Assembly (NCBI GenBank): GCA_018241405.1
Contig: JAFEDY010000034.1
Coordinates: 1-64,000, forward strand
Direction: 5' to 3'
Length of the DNA stretch: 64,000 nucleotides
Origin: Pseudomonadota bacterium
GTDB lineage: Bacteria > Pseudomonadota > Gammaproteobacteria > Burkholderiales > Burkholderiaceae_C
The notes under the pieces: model-generated
Told to the model about the DNA's origin: nothing
The model's database searches: none
What the model saw: only the letters and a program-made list of their open reading frames with translations
Position numbers and translations under genes: made by a program
Shown: in pieces, positions 1 through 10,205 of the stretch
Numbering within the stretch: the first letter of the stretch is position 1
How the letters are laid out: each line of letters begins with the position of its first letter

Positions 1-1
1 C

Positions 2-778
2 TCATGCGGCCTCCTTGCCGGCGTCCTTGGCCATGCCCAGGTAGGCTTCTTGCACCACGGGCGAGGCGATCACCTCGGCAGGCAGGCCGTCGGCCACCAG
101 CGTGCCGTTGGTCAGCACGATGATGCGGTCGGCCAGTTCGCGCACCACGTCCATCTTGTGCTCCACGAGCAGGATGGTCTTGGTCTTGTCCTTCTTCAGT
201 TCGCGGATCAGGTTCAGGATCACGGGCGCCTCGTCGTGGCTCATGCCCGCCGTGGGCTCGTCGAACATGTAGACCTGCGGCTCCAGCGCCATCAGCAGGG
301 CCACCTCCAGCTTGCGCTGGTCGCCATGCGGCAGGCTGGCCACGGGCGCATCGCGCCGGTCCATCATGGCCACGGTGCGCAGGATGTCCTCGGCGCGCGT
401 GGTGAGCACATGGTGGTCGCTCCAGATGCTCCACAGGTTCAGGCCGCGCCGGTGCCCGCCTCCGCGCGTGGCCTGCACAGCCAGGCGCACGTTCTCGAGC
501 ACGCTGAGGTGGGGAAACAGGTTGGTGAGCTGGAAGGCCCGGCCCAGCCCGGCGCGCGTGCGTGCCGACGGCGCCAGGCCCGTCAGGTCGCGCCCGCCCA
601 GCGACACCGAACCCGCGGACGCCTTGAGCTGTCCGGAGATCAGGTTGAAGTACGTGGTCTTGCCCGCGCCGTTGGGGCCCACGATGGCGGTGAGCGTGCC
701 CGGCGCGAAGGCGCAGGTCACGGCATTCACCGCCACATGGCCGCCGAAGCGTATGGTCAGATCTTGGGTCGCCAGCAT
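2..778 (-). CDS. livG: ABC transporter ATP-binding protein, LivG type
   Basis: ATPase subunit of a branched-chain amino acid-type (HAAT) ABC importer, acting on the cytoplasmic face of the inner membrane. The 258-residue protein has a Walker A motif GPNGAGKTT near residue 35, a Walker B region ending MFDEPTAGMS, and a switch histidine in LLVEHKMD. The C-terminal extension typical of LivG is present. I chose the ATG at 778; a TTG lies one codon upstream. The stop TGA overlaps an ATG (bases 5-3) that would start the next gene outside the window, an ATGA overlap typical of liv operons, so livF or a permease probably follows. It is co-directional with the substrate-binding protein gene 98 bases upstream, with a repeat between them. 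The substrate is unknown; amino acids, amides or aromatic acids are all possible. Confidence 0.9.
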   Translation of the reverse strand: MLATQDLTIRFGGHVAVNAVTCAFAPGTLTAIVGPNGAGKTTYFNLISGQLKASAGSVSLGGRDLTGLAPSARTRAGLGRAFQLTNLFPHLSVLENVRLAVQATRGGGHRRGLNLWSIWSDHHVLTTRAEDILRTVAMMDRRDAPVASLPHGDQRKLEVALLMALEPQVYMFDEPTAGMSHDEAPVILNLIRELKKDKTKTILLVEHKMDVVRELADRIIVLTNGTLVADGLPAEVIASPVVQEAYLGMAKDAGKEAA

Positions 779-780
779 CA

Positions 781-840
781 AATTTCAGGTAAAACCCGCC
801 AGAGACGCTTGAAATTCAAGCGCTGGAAGCTATGAAAACA
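781..840. repeat. dispersed intergenic palindrome, copy 1
   Basis: A short palindromic element fills most of the gap between the ABC genes. The minus strand reads CATAGCTTCCAGCGCTTG, a short loop, then CAAGCG and an AAATTT-rich end. The same layout (TTTGATAGCT, GCGCTTG, loop, CAAGCGC or GGGCG, T/A-rich end) recurs in other gaps of this window. It could form a hairpin in the mRNA between the two genes. Confidence 0.6.
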
Positions 841-876
841 GGAGTACCCTCCGGGCTTGCCGCCCGGGGGTGGGCA

Positions 877-2067
877 TCAACGCTTGTTGCGAACCGGGAT
901 CTGCATTTCCTCGGGCTTGATCTCGCGCACCAGCTCGGGCACGCCCCAGGCGAAGGCCGGGTCCACCTTGATCTTGAAGTGGTACATGCTCTGCAGCGCC
1001 TGGTGGTCTTCCTTGCGGAAGGTCATCTTGCCCTTGGGCGTCTCGAAGCTCATGCCTTCCATGGTCTTGATGAGCTTGTTGGTCGCGGTGTCGCCACCCG
1101 TGGCCTTGAGCGCCGTGACCAGGGCCATGGCGGCGCTAAAGCCGCCGGCCGTGAAGAAGTCCGGCGGCGCCTTGAACTGCTTGTAGTGCGCGGCCACCAG
1201 GGCCTCGTTCACGGCGTTCTTGGGAATGCCGAAGTAGTAGTAGGTGGCGCCTTCCATGCCGGGGAAGTTCTTGTAGCTCGCCATGGCGGGCAGGATGTTG
1301 CCGCCCGTGAACACCTCGATGCCGAAGCGCTTCTTCAGATCCTGCGCGGCCAGCGCGTTGAAGGGGGGCGTGCCGCCGGCCCATATCACCTCGATGGCCT
1401 TGCGGCCGGGCTTGTCCTTGAGCGCATCGACCACGCGCTGGATGCCGGCGGTGAAGTCGGTGGTGTTCTGCGGCAGGTACTCCTCATGCACGATCCTGGC
1501 TTTTTTCAGCGCATCCTTGAAGGCCTTCACGCCGTCGCGGCCAAAGGCATAGTCCTGCGCCAGGGTGGCGATGGACACGCCGTCCTTGTCCATGGCCACG
1601 GCGTTGCTCACGGCATCCTGGCTGCTGTTGCGGCCGGTGCGGAAGATGTACTTGTTCCACTTGTCGCCCGTGATCGCATCGGCCACGGCGGGCTCCACGA
1701 GCAGGATCTTCTTGTATTCCTCGGCCACGGGCAGCATGGCCAGGGCCACGCCCGACGAGGTCGGGCCGACGGCGATGTCGGCCTTGTCGTCCGAATAGGC
1801 CGCGGCCAGCAGGCTCTTGCCCAGGTCGGGCTTGCCCTGGTCGTCCTTCTCGATCACGACGAGCTTCCTGCCATTGACGGCCATGGTGCCGCCGGTGGCG
1901 TAGTCCAGGCCCATCATCAGGCCGGTCTGGGTCTGCTTGCCGTAGGCCTCCAGCGGGCCGGTCTTGCTGTAGACATGGGCGATGCGGATCTCGCCGGACT
2001 GGCTGAAGGCCGGGCTGCTCAAGGTGGCGGCCAAAGCCGCCAGGGCGACCAGGGTGCGACGCTGCAT
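877..2067 (-). CDS. ABC transporter substrate-binding protein (LivK-like, periplasmic)
   Basis: Periplasmic ligand-binding protein of a HAAT-type ABC importer (Peripla_BP_6 family), 396 residues. The start at 2067 is preceded by an AGGAGA ribosome site and gives a clear signal peptide, MQRRTLVALAALAATLSS, with cleavage near AFS-QS; the upstream in-frame extension has no such features. The mature part begins GEIRIAHVYSKTGPLEAYG, the family's usual first strand and ligand loop. It lies directly upstream of livG in the same direction. A strong sigma54-type -24/-12 element sits about 30 bases before the start codon and a sigma54 activator gene lies just upstream, so expression is probably substrate-induced. 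The ligand cannot be read from the sequence. Confidence 0.9.
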   Translation of the reverse strand: MQRRTLVALAALAATLSSPAFSQSGEIRIAHVYSKTGPLEAYGKQTQTGLMMGLDYATGGTMAVNGRKLVVIEKDDQGKPDLGKSLLAAAYSDDKADIAVGPTSSGVALAMLPVAEEYKKILLVEPAVADAITGDKWNKYIFRTGRNSSQDAVSNAVAMDKDGVSIATLAQDYAFGRDGVKAFKDALKKARIVHEEYLPQNTTDFTAGIQRVVDALKDKPGRKAIEVIWAGGTPPFNALAAQDLKKRFGIEVFTGGNILPAMASYKNFPGMEGATYYYFGIPKNAVNEALVAAHYKQFKAPPDFFTAGGFSAAMALVTALKATGGDTATNKLIKTMEGMSFETPKGKMTFRKEDHQALQSMYHFKIKVDPAFAWGVPELVREIKPEEMQIPVRNKR

Positions 2068-2098
2068 GGACTGTCTCCTGTTGTGATGCCGGATAAAA

Positions 2099-2114
2099 GC
2101 ACGGTTCGTGCCAA
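2099..2114 (-). promoter_or_regulatory. sigma54 (-24/-12) promoter of the ABC operon
   Basis: On the minus strand the sequence TTGGCACG-AACC-GTGCT matches the RpoN consensus TGGCACG-N4-TTGC at every position except the first T of the -12 block. The invariant GG (-24) and GC (-12) have the correct spacing. The expected start site is near 2087, which leaves about 20 bases before the ATG at 2067. Activation would require the AAA+ activator encoded immediately upstream. Confidence 0.8.
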
Positions 2115-2164
2115 CCGGCAAGACCTTGATTCCATGGGAAGCGTCACAACACCACGCCCACAAT

Positions 2165-2207
2165 GACCAATATTCAGACAAATTGATTGTTTGATTATTG
2201 GACAAAT
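2165..2207 (-). promoter_or_regulatory. candidate upstream activator sites
   Basis: The AT-rich stretch between the regulator stop codon and the sigma54 promoter carries two direct copies of ATTTGTC (minus strand) 24 bases apart, each followed by an AAT-containing half with a CCAATA/TATTGG symmetry. This is 70-110 bases upstream of the -24/-12 element, where enhancer sites of sigma54 activators usually sit. Assignment is by position and repetition only. Confidence 0.35.
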
Positions 2208-2216
2208 GACTGGAAA

Positions 2217-3725
<1,509 letters not shown>

Positions 3726-3755
3726 GCCGCGATGGTAGCGCCGCCCGGACGCTAG

Positions 3756-3813
3756 CAAAAAAGAAGCTGCCAGGGCTTCACGCGAAGCGCTGGCAGCCGA
3801 TTCAAACGGGCTG
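3756..3813. repeat. dispersed intergenic palindrome, copy 2
   Basis: The gap between the regulator and tctA holds an inverted repeat, GCTGCCAGGGCTTC / GAAGCGCTGGCAGC, around a four-base loop. It is a diverged member of the palindrome family seen elsewhere in this window. It may act as a terminator-like structure for tctA. Confidence 0.5.
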
Positions 3814-3818
3814 CGGAA

Positions 3819-5330
3819 TCAGGCCGGCGCCGACTCCATGCGCCTTGTACCCCAGTAGCGCAGCGCACGCGGCACGATGAGCACGGCCAACACGATGACC
3901 AGCAGGGTCAGGGTCATGGGCCTCTGCAGGAAGATGGTCCAGCTGCCCTCGCCTATGGAAATGGCGTTGCGCAGCTGCGCCTCGGCCAGGGGCCCCAGGA
4001 TCATGCCCACCACCACCGGCGCAGTCGGGAAGTCAAAGCGCCGCATGAGCACGCCCAGCAGGCCTATGCCAAAGAGCAGGAACAGGTCGAAGGTGCTCTG
4101 GCGCATGCCGTAGGCGCCCACGGTGGCAAAGATCAGGATGCCGGCGTAGAGCTGCGGGCGCGGGATCTTCAGGAGCTTGACCCACAGGCCCACCATGGGC
4201 AGGTTCAGCACCAGCAGCATGAGGTTGCCGATGTACAGTGACGCGATCAGCGCCCACACCAGCGCCGCCGACGAACTGAACAGCTGCGGCCCCGGATTGA
4301 TGCCGTAGTTCTGGAACGCGCCCAGCAGCACGGCCGTGGTGTTGCTGGTGGGAATGCCCAGGGTCAAGAGCGGGATCAGCGCCGCCGTCACCGTGGCGTT
4401 GTTCGCAGCCTCGGGGCCGGCCACGCCCTCAATGGCGCCCCGGGTGCCGAACTCGGCCTTGTCCTCGCCCTTGGCGAGCTTCTTTTCGGTGGCGTAGCTC
4501 AGAAAGGTCGGGATCTCGGTGCCGCCCGCGGGAATGCAGCCGAACGGCGTGCCGATGAGGGTGCCACGCAGCCAGGCGGGCACGGAGCGCCTCCAGTCGC
4601 GCGCCGTCATGTGCACGCGCGTGAGCCTGTTCTGCGACTCCTCCACCTTGCCCTCGTAGAGCGCGGCGTACAGCACCTCGGCCACGGCGAACAGGCCCAC
4701 GGCCACGAGCACGATGTCGATGCCGTCGAGCAGCTCCATCTTGCCGCCCGTGTAGCGCGCCGCGCCCGAGATCTGGTCCATGCCCACGCAGCCCAGCGCC
4801 AGGCCGATGAACAGCGCCGTCATGCCGCGCAGGCTGCTCTGGCCCAGCACGGCGCTGACCGTGGTGAAGGCCAGCACCATGAGCATGAAGTATTCGGGAG
4901 GGCCCAGGCGCACGGCAAACTCGGCCACAGCGGGCGCAAACAGCGTCACCACCACGGTGGCCACGGTGCCCGCGACGAACGAGCCTATGGCCGCCGTGGC
5001 CAGCGCGGCGCCCGCGCGGCCGCTCTTGGCCATCTTGTTGCCCTCCATGGCCGTGACCATGCTCGCCGTCTCGCCCGGCGTGTTCAGCAGGATGGAGGTG
5101 GTGGAGCCGCCATACATGGCGCCGTAGTAGATGCCGGCGAAGAAGATCATCGAGGCCGTCACCTCGACCTTGGCGGTGATGGGCAGCAGCATGGCCACGG
5201 CCACAGCCGGCCCAATACCCGGCAGCACGCCCACGGCCGTGCCCAGGGCGCAGCCCACCAGGGCCCACAGCAGGTTGGCCGGCGAGATCGCCGTGGCAAA
5301 GCCGGCCATCAATGCGTCAAAGATTTCCAT
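3819..5330 (-). CDS. tctA: tripartite tricarboxylate transporter, large permease TctA
   Basis: Large integral-membrane subunit (503 residues, about 12 membrane segments) of a TTT-family secondary transporter for citrate-like or other carboxylates. The family signature [19 protein letters not shown] is near residue 35, with a second conserved block [17 protein letters not shown] near 265 and [14 protein letters not shown] near 325. The start codon follows the tctB stop directly (TAA then ATG), so the genes are translationally coupled. The three genes tctC-tctB-tctA run in one direction and form a complete system; the substrate is set by the binding protein and is not predictable here. Confidence 0.95.
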   Translation of the reverse strand: MEIFDALMAGFATAISPANLLWALVGCALGTAVGVLPGIGPAVAVAMLLPITAKVEVTASMIFFAGIYYGAMYGGSTTSILLNTPGETASMVTAMEGNKMAKSGRAGAALATAAIGSFVAGTVATVVVTLFAPAVAEFAVRLGPPEYFMLMVLAFTTVSAVLGQSSLRGMTALFIGLALGCVGMDQISGAARYTGGKMELLDGIDIVLVAVGLFAVAEVLYAALYEGKVEESQNRLTRVHMTARDWRRSVPAWLRGTLIGTPFGCIPAGGTEIPTFLSYATEKKLAKGEDKAEFGTRGAIEGVAGPEAANNATVTAALIPLLTLGIPTSNTTAVLLGAFQNYGINPGPQLFSSSAALVWALIASLYIGNLMLLVLNLPMVGLWVKLLKIPRPQLYAGILIFATVGAYGMRQSTFDLFLLFGIGLLGVLMRRFDFPTAPVVVGMILGPLAEAQLRNAISIGEGSWTIFLQRPMTLTLLVIVLAVLIVPRALRYWGTRRMESAPA

Positions 5331-5891
5331 TTACAGCCACCCCGTGTTGGTCAGGCCCGGCAGGTTGATGGCCAGGAATTGCGTGAACAGCCAGAACACC
5401 GGCGCCGAGATCGCCAGGCCCGTGAACAAGTCCACGGCCAGGGCGCGCGGCGCCAGCCGCCCGGTCTGGCCGTTGGCGCGGCGCAGGCCCTGCACGGCGA
5501 GCGCGTAGCACAGCGTGCAGCCGATGATGAAGCCCAGCTGGACGATGAGCGCCGCGTTCAGCAGCAGCCCGGCCGTGACCCAGGCGAACGGCACGAGCTG
5601 CGCGCGCGGCTCCCCTCCGGGGTCGGCCGCCTGGCGGTAGCCGCCCGTGAGCGCCTCGCGCACCAGCAGCACGCCGCACAGGCCCAGCACCGCGGCGCAG
5701 GCCCAGGGCAGGAAGTTGGGGCCCACGCCGCCATAGCCGGCATCACCCGGAATCTGCAGCGCGCCAAGCGCCATGCCGGCGGCGACCAGGATCACGGCCA
5801 CGCCCACGGCGGCCTGCCAGAACGGGGACGGCACGCTGCGCGCATCTTCGGGCGCGGCGTTGGGAACGGAAGAAGGGGCAAGCTCTGACAT
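5331..5891 (-). CDS. tctB: tripartite tricarboxylate transporter, small permease TctB
   Basis: Small membrane subunit (186 residues) of the TTT carboxylate transporter with four hydrophobic segments: about residues 25-50, 62-80, 105-135 and 160-180. The start at 5891 (MSELAPSS) is chosen because an in-frame extension further upstream runs into a mobile repeat and has no membrane features. The protein is poorly conserved across the family; identity rests on size, topology and its place directly in front of tctA. Confidence 0.85.
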   Translation of the reverse strand: MSELAPSSVPNAAPEDARSVPSPFWQAAVGVAVILVAAGMALGALQIPGDAGYGGVGPNFLPWACAAVLGLCGVLLVREALTGGYRQAADPGGEPRAQLVPFAWVTAGLLLNAALIVQLGFIIGCTLCYALAVQGLRRANGQTGRLAPRALAVDLFTGLAISAPVFWLFTQFLAINLPGLTNTGWL

Positions 5892-5980
5892 GGCTGCAGC
5901 CTCGGGAGTGAAAACAAGCGCCCTGCCCGGGCGCGGAAGGATGGAAAAACCGCCGAAAAACGGCGACGCCCATGATCGCC

Positions 5981-6057
5981 TGTCATTCCCGCGCAGGCGG
6001 GAATCCATGTGGGTTGATCGGGGCAATGGATCCCCGCTTTCGCGGGGATGACGGGGG
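5981..6057. repeat. MITE/REP-like repeat with CGCGCAGGCGGG core
   Basis: A 77-base element with terminal inverted repeats GTCATTCCCGCG (5982-5993) and CGCGGGGATGAC (6041-6052). Each end forms its own hairpin: CCCGCGCAGGCGGG on the left and CCCCGCTTTCGCGGGG on the right. Elements of this sequence are common between genes in beta- and gammaproteobacteria. A related partial copy lies on the other side of tctC. Confidence 0.65.
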
Positions 6058-6067
6058 TGTAGCAGGT

Positions 6068-6115
6068 GTTTGCTAACGGCCTACGAATGAACGCGAATAG
6101 CTATCAAAAACAAAG
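6068..6115. repeat. dispersed intergenic palindrome, degenerate copy 3
   Basis: The minus strand carries TTTTTGATAGCTATTCGCG followed by a GGCCGTTAG end, matching one half of the window's palindrome family well and the other half poorly. It ends a few bases before the tctC stop codon. Confidence 0.35.
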
Positions 6116-6122
6116 CAATTCA

Positions 6123-7085
6123 TCAGACCATGCCGGACTTGACCATGGTGGCGCGCAGGCTGGCGAACTCCATGTCCACGAAGCTGCCGAACTCGTCGCC
6201 GGGGAGCCAGGCGGGCGTCCAGCCGTTCTTCTCCAGCGCCTCGGCCCAGGCCTTGGATTTGACGGCCTTGTCCACCATGGCGATCAGGGCCTTGCGCTGT
6301 TCGGCCGTGACGCCGGGCGCGCCGTACACGCCGCGCCAGTTGCCGATCTCCACGTTGATGCCCTGCTCCTTGAGCGTGGGTACGTTGGGCAGGTCTTTCA
6401 GGCGCTTGGGCGAGGTGACGCCAACAGGCTTCATCTTGCCCGCGGCGATGTACTCCGCAAACTCGCTGTAGCCGCTGCCGCCCACGGTGACGTTGCCGCC
6501 CAGGATGGCAGCGACGGCCTCGCCGCCCCCGCGGAAGGCCACATAGTTGATCTTGGCCGGGTCCACGCCCACTTCGCGCGCCAGCATGGCCGCGGCGATA
6601 TGTTCGGTGGAGCCGCGCGAGCCGCCGCCCCACTTCACGCTGCCGGGGTCCTTCTTGAGCTGGGCCACCACGTCGGCCATGCTCTTGTAGGGCGAGTTGG
6701 CGGGCAGCACGAAGACGTTGTATTCGCTCGTCAGGCGCGCGATCGGCGTGGCCTGGCTCAGGTTCACCGGCGGCTTGCCGGTGATGATGCCGCCGACCAT
6801 CACCGCGCCCATGACCATCAGCGCGTTCGGGTCGCCCTTGGATCCATTGACGAACTGCGCCAGGCCGATGGCGCCGGCCGCGCCGCCCTTGTTGTCATAG
6901 GTCACGCTGGAGGCCACGCCCGCGTCCTGCAGCGCCTTGCCCAGGGCGCGTCCCGTGGTGTCCCAGCCGCCGCCGGGGTTGGCCGGCAGCATCATCTTGA
7001 TGGCCACGGCGGCCCGCGCCGACAGCGGCAGGCTGCCCGCGGCGGCCAGTGCCGCCAGGGATTTCAGAAAGGTGTCACGACGCAT
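6123..7085 (-). CDS. tctC: tripartite tricarboxylate transporter substrate-binding protein TctC/Bug
   Basis: Periplasmic carboxylate-binding receptor of the TTT system, 320 residues. The start at 7085 follows a GAGGAGAC ribosome site and gives a signal peptide, MRRDTFLKSLAALAAAGSL, cleaved near ARA-A. The Bug fold begins VAIKMMLPANPGGGWDTTGR and continues with the family's conserved strands and the VPTLKEQG block near residue 240. It precedes tctB and tctA in the same direction but with a 231-base gap that contains two repeats, which may lower downstream expression relative to the receptor, a useful ratio for a binding protein. Confidence 0.92.
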   Translation of the reverse strand: MRRDTFLKSLAALAAAGSLPLSARAAVAIKMMLPANPGGGWDTTGRALGKALQDAGVASSVTYDNKGGAAGAIGLAQFVNGSKGDPNALMVMGAVMVGGIITGKPPVNLSQATPIARLTSEYNVFVLPANSPYKSMADVVAQLKKDPGSVKWGGGSRGSTEHIAAAMLAREVGVDPAKINYVAFRGGGEAVAAILGGNVTVGGSGYSEFAEYIAAGKMKPVGVTSPKRLKDLPNVPTLKEQGINVEIGNWRGVYGAPGVTAEQRKALIAMVDKAVKSKAWAEALEKNGWTPAWLPGDEFGSFVDMEFASLRATMVKSGMV

Positions 7086-7270
7086 GGCGGTCTCCTCGCT
7101 TGTCAATGAATGGAACGATGAACGGCCACGATGATGCGTGGGCAAGCTGTCAATCGGCTGTCCGGCACCCTAGGGATTTCACGTAGTTCCGTCGCCGGCC
7201 GGGCGCGCCGGCAGGCTTGTTCCATTGGTGCGGTCACTCATCCATTGTTTGCACGCAAGGCCCGCAAGAC

Positions 7271-7305
7271 CCCCCGTCATCTTTGCCTTCGCGGGGATGA
7301 CGGGG
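7271..7305. repeat. partial MITE/REP-like repeat
   Basis: Inverted repeat CCCCGTCATC / CGGGGATGACGGGG around a TTTGCCTTCG loop. It is one arm of the same element family found downstream of tctC at 5981-6057, so tctC is flanked by two related copies. Confidence 0.5.
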
Positions 7306-7330
7306 ATCAACAGGCATCGCTCCCTGACCC

Positions 7331-7380
7331 ATTAATTTGATAGCTTGCAGCGCTTGGCAGACAAGCACTACACCGATTTT
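7331..7380. repeat. dispersed intergenic palindrome, copy 4
   Basis: Plus strand TTTGATAGCTTGCAGCGCTTG, a six-base loop, then AAGC and a TTTT end. This is a clear member of the window's palindrome family. It overlaps the last codons of the downstream minus-strand dehydrogenase gene and supplies its TAG stop. Confidence 0.6.
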
Positions 7381-8252
7381 CCACTCATCATTCCGACCAG
7401 CTCCGGCACCAGCCGCTGCGGCCCGCCCTCGGCCACGGCGCGGGCGAAGGTGTCATGCACCGCATCGGCGATGCCATGCGCGGCGGCGCTGTCCAGCGCC
7501 ATGGTGCTGTAGTAGCCCATGTCCTTGAGCGCGTTGGACATGGAAAAGCGCAGGCCCGACGTGTCCTGCGCCAGCAGATACGGACTTAGCCGCTCCAGCG
7601 CCACGCCACCGCCGCCGCCCTTGGCCAGCACATCCACGAACACCTGCGGATCCACTCCACCGGCAAGCGCGCAGGCGGCCGCCTCGGCGATCAGGGCCGC
7701 GCAACCCAGCGACACATAGTTGTGCAGCAGCTTCATGCGATGGCCGCTGCCCACGGCGCCGGTGTGGGTGATGTTCTCGGCAAAGCACTGCAGCAGGGGC
7801 AGGCACTCCTGCAGCAGATCGGCGTCGCCACCCACGAGCAGGTTCAGGCGCCCCTCGGCCGCCTCTTTGGGCGTGCGCGTCATGGGCGCATCCAGAAATC
7901 GCCCGCCGGCCGCCCTCACGGCGCGGGCCACGGCCTCGGTGGACGCCGGAATGGCCGTCGAGCAGTCGATCACCACGGCGCCGGGCTGGAGCGCGGCAAG
8001 GGCGCCCTCGTCGCCCAGCAGCACGGCCTCGACCTGGGGCGAGCCGGTCACGCACAGGATCAACACCTCTGCCCGCCGCGCCAGCTCCTGCACCGTCGCC
8101 GCGCTGGCCACGTCCAGGGCGCGCAGCGCATCCAGCGGCTGGTTGCCGGGATGGTCCAGCACCGTCAGTGCATAACCCTTGCGCGCAATGTTCAGTGCGA
8201 TGCCGTGGCCCATCAGGCCCACGCCTACCAGGCCGATGCGGAGATGGTTCAT
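7368..8252 (-). CDS. NAD(P)-dependent beta-hydroxyacid dehydrogenase (3-hydroxyisobutyrate dehydrogenase family)
   Basis: A 294-residue cytosolic oxidoreductase of the 3-hydroxyisobutyrate / tartronate semialdehyde reductase family. The Rossmann motif GLVGVGLMGHGIALN is at residue 8. The substrate-binding block FLDAPMTRTPKEA lies near 120 and the catalytic-lysine segment GSGHRMKLLHNYV near 165. The start codon overlaps the stop of the upstream methyltransferase by four bases, so they are translated together. The C-terminus ends inside a dispersed palindrome. The exact substrate is unknown; neighbouring carboxylate transporters suggest a small hydroxyacid. Confidence 0.85.
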   Translation of the reverse strand: MNHLRIGLVGVGLMGHGIALNIARKGYALTVLDHPGNQPLDALRALDVASAATVQELARRAEVLILCVTGSPQVEAVLLGDEGALAALQPGAVVIDCSTAIPASTEAVARAVRAAGGRFLDAPMTRTPKEAAEGRLNLLVGGDADLLQECLPLLQCFAENITHTGAVGSGHRMKLLHNYVSLGCAALIAEAAACALAGGVDPQVFVDVLAKGGGGGVALERLSPYLLAQDTSGLRFSMSNALKDMGYYSTMALDSAAAHGIADAVHDTFARAVAEGGPQRLVPELVGMMSGKSV

Positions 8253-9211
8253 GTGCTGCCCTCTGTGTTGTTCCGAAAAACCAGTACCTTCAACGCCCGA
8301 TTTTCATCCGCGTCGGCAAACTCGGGCGGATTGGATACCCGCTCCACAAACGCCAGCGCCGGCGCCTGCTCCTGCACCTGGGCGCGCAGAAAGTCCACGC
8401 CCAGCTCCGGCGCATTCAGGCACAGCAGCGCATGGCCGCCAGCGCTCAGCAGCTCGGGCAGGCGGCGCAGCACACGCGCGTAGTCCTTGGTGGCGACGAA
8501 GCTGCCCTTCTGGTAACTGGGCGGGTCGGCAATCACCAGGTCATACGGCCCGCCGCGCGTGATCTTGCCCCAGGAGCTGAAGATGTCATGCGCCAGAAAG
8601 CTGGCCCCTGCATCCAGGCCGTTCTGCCGGTGGTTGTGCTGCCCCGTGGCGATCGAACCCCGCCCCATGTCCACGTTGACCACCTGGGCCGCCCCGCCCT
8701 GCAGCGCCGCCACCGAGAAGGCGCAGGTGTAGGCAAACAGGTTCAGCACCCTGGCCCCCTGCCCTTGGCGTGCCCTGAGCGCCGCCACATGCGCGCGCAC
8801 CCAGCGCCGGCCCGCGGCCATGTCCAGGAACAGGCCGTGGTTCTGCCCCTTGAGCACATGCACGCGGTAGCGCGCGCCGTCTTCGGTCACCAGATGCGGA
8901 TCGGGCACGCTGCCGGCCATGAGGCGCGTGTCGCTGCGGCCCGCAAGGCGCAGGACCTCGCCGCGGTGCTGGAACACCCAGCTCAAGGACTGGCCCGGCG
9001 CAATCTGCTGCCAGCGCGCCTGCAGGGCGGCGCCAATGGCCGCCAGATCGTCCTCGCTGGCCTGCGCGAAGCTGGTCAGCACAAAGACGGGCGGATAGCA
9101 ATCCAGCGTCCACTGCTCGCAGCCCGGGTGCCGCCCGCCCCGGCCGTGAAAGATGCGGCCGGCATCCACGGGCGCGGGCATGGCGGCGATGGCGTCCAGC
9201 AGGGCTTGCAT
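8249..9211 (-). CDS. class I SAM-dependent methyltransferase, RlmI-like
   Basis: A 320-residue methyltransferase of the RlmI/Methyltrans_SAM (PF10672) group, whose characterised members methylate cytosine in 23S rRNA. The SAM-binding segment is VLNLFAYTCAFSVAAL near residue 180 and the catalytic motif DPPSYQKGSF near 240. The central 'KGQNHGLFLDM' block is typical of the group. The ATG at 9211 is used; a TTG five codons earlier is possible. The N-terminal PUA domain of RlmI is not obvious, so this is a shorter relative. It is tightly packed between a Bug receptor (8-base gap) and the dehydrogenase (4-base overlap). Confidence 0.8.
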   Translation of the reverse strand: MQALLDAIAAMPAPVDAGRIFHGRGGRHPGCEQWTLDCYPPVFVLTSFAQASEDDLAAIGAALQARWQQIAPGQSLSWVFQHRGEVLRLAGRSDTRLMAGSVPDPHLVTEDGARYRVHVLKGQNHGLFLDMAAGRRWVRAHVAALRARQGQGARVLNLFAYTCAFSVAALQGGAAQVVNVDMGRGSIATGQHNHRQNGLDAGASFLAHDIFSSWGKITRGGPYDLVIADPPSYQKGSFVATKDYARVLRRLPELLSAGGHALLCLNAPELGVDFLRAQVQEQAPALAFVERVSNPPEFADADENRALKVLVFRNNTEGST

Positions 9212-9218
9212 GCTGCCC

Positions 9219-10205
9219 TCAATCAACCGAGGCGCCGGATTGCTTCACGGCCTTGCCCCATTCCACGATTTCGCTGGCGACAAAGCGATCCATCTCGGCC
9301 GGCGTGGTGGGCGTGGGCTCGGAACCGCGGTCGCGGATGAACTTCTGCATCTCGGCGCTCTTGAGGATTTCCACCACATCCCGGTTCAGCTGATCCACGA
9401 TGGCCTGCGGCGTGCCCTTGGGCGCCATCAGGCCCAGCCAGCCCACGGCCTCGAAGCCCTTGAACTCGGGCAGGCCCGATTCGGCAATCGTGGGCACATC
9501 GGGCAGTTGGCTGGAGCGCGTGGCCGATGTCACACCCAAAGGCACGGCCTTGCCGGCCTGGATATTGGACAGCGCCGCCGTGACCGAATCCACCATCAGC
9601 GGCACCTGGGCGCCGAGAAAGTCCGCCTGCGCCGGCCCGCTGCCCTTGTAGGGAATGTGCTCGATCCGGATGCCCGCGCGCGCCTTGACCATCTCGGCAC
9701 TCAGGTGCTGCGTGCCGCCAATGCCGGCGCTGGCATAGCTCCACTGCCCCGGCTGGGCGCGCGCCTTGTCCACCAGATCCTTCATGCTCTTGATGCCCGT
9801 GGACGGGTGGGCCAGGAACACCAGCGGCACCTTGGCAATCATGGAAATGCCCACCAGATCGATGCGCGGGTCAAAGTTGACCTTCTTGTACAGCGTCTGG
9901 TTCACGGCCATGGCGCTGCCCGCCACCAGCAACGTGTAGCCATCGGCCGGGCTGCGCACCACGAATTCCGAGCCAATATTGCTGCCGGCGCCGGCCTTGT
10001 TCTCCACCACCACCGCCTGGCCCAGCTTGGCGCCCAGCTTTTCCGCCAGGGCGCGGGCAAAGATGTCCGTGGCCTGGCCGGGTGGAAAGGGGACGATGAG
10101 CTTGACGGGTTTGTCGGGGTAGGCGGCCCGGCTCAGCGCGGGTACGGCGCCCGAAACGACAGCCGCCACGGCCAAGATCCAGATTCTGCAGTCCCATTTG
10201 CACAT
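9219..10205 (-). CDS. Bug-family periplasmic solute receptor
   Basis: Tripartite tricarboxylate receptor of 328 residues. The signal peptide is [19 protein letters not shown], followed by the Bug start [20 protein letters not shown]. Conserved blocks include [12 protein letters not shown] near 65 and [11 protein letters not shown] near 240. It has no tctA/tctB partners next to it, like the many orphan Bug proteins of this bacterial family. Its ATG overlaps the stop of the upstream accessory gene (TGATG), so its native promoter and possibly its original first codons were displaced by the island; the amino end MCKWDCRI before the hydrophobic core is unusual. Confidence 0.88.
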   Translation of the reverse strand: MCKWDCRIWILAVAAVVSGAVPALSRAAYPDKPVKLIVPFPPGQATDIFARALAEKLGAKLGQAVVVENKAGAGSNIGSEFVVRSPADGYTLLVAGSAMAVNQTLYKKVNFDPRIDLVGISMIAKVPLVFLAHPSTGIKSMKDLVDKARAQPGQWSYASAGIGGTQHLSAEMVKARAGIRIEHIPYKGSGPAQADFLGAQVPLMVDSVTAALSNIQAGKAVPLGVTSATRSSQLPDVPTIAESGLPEFKGFEAVGWLGLMAPKGTPQAIVDQLNRDVVEILKSAEMQKFIRDRGSEPTPTTPAEMDRFVASEIVEWGKAVKQSGASVD

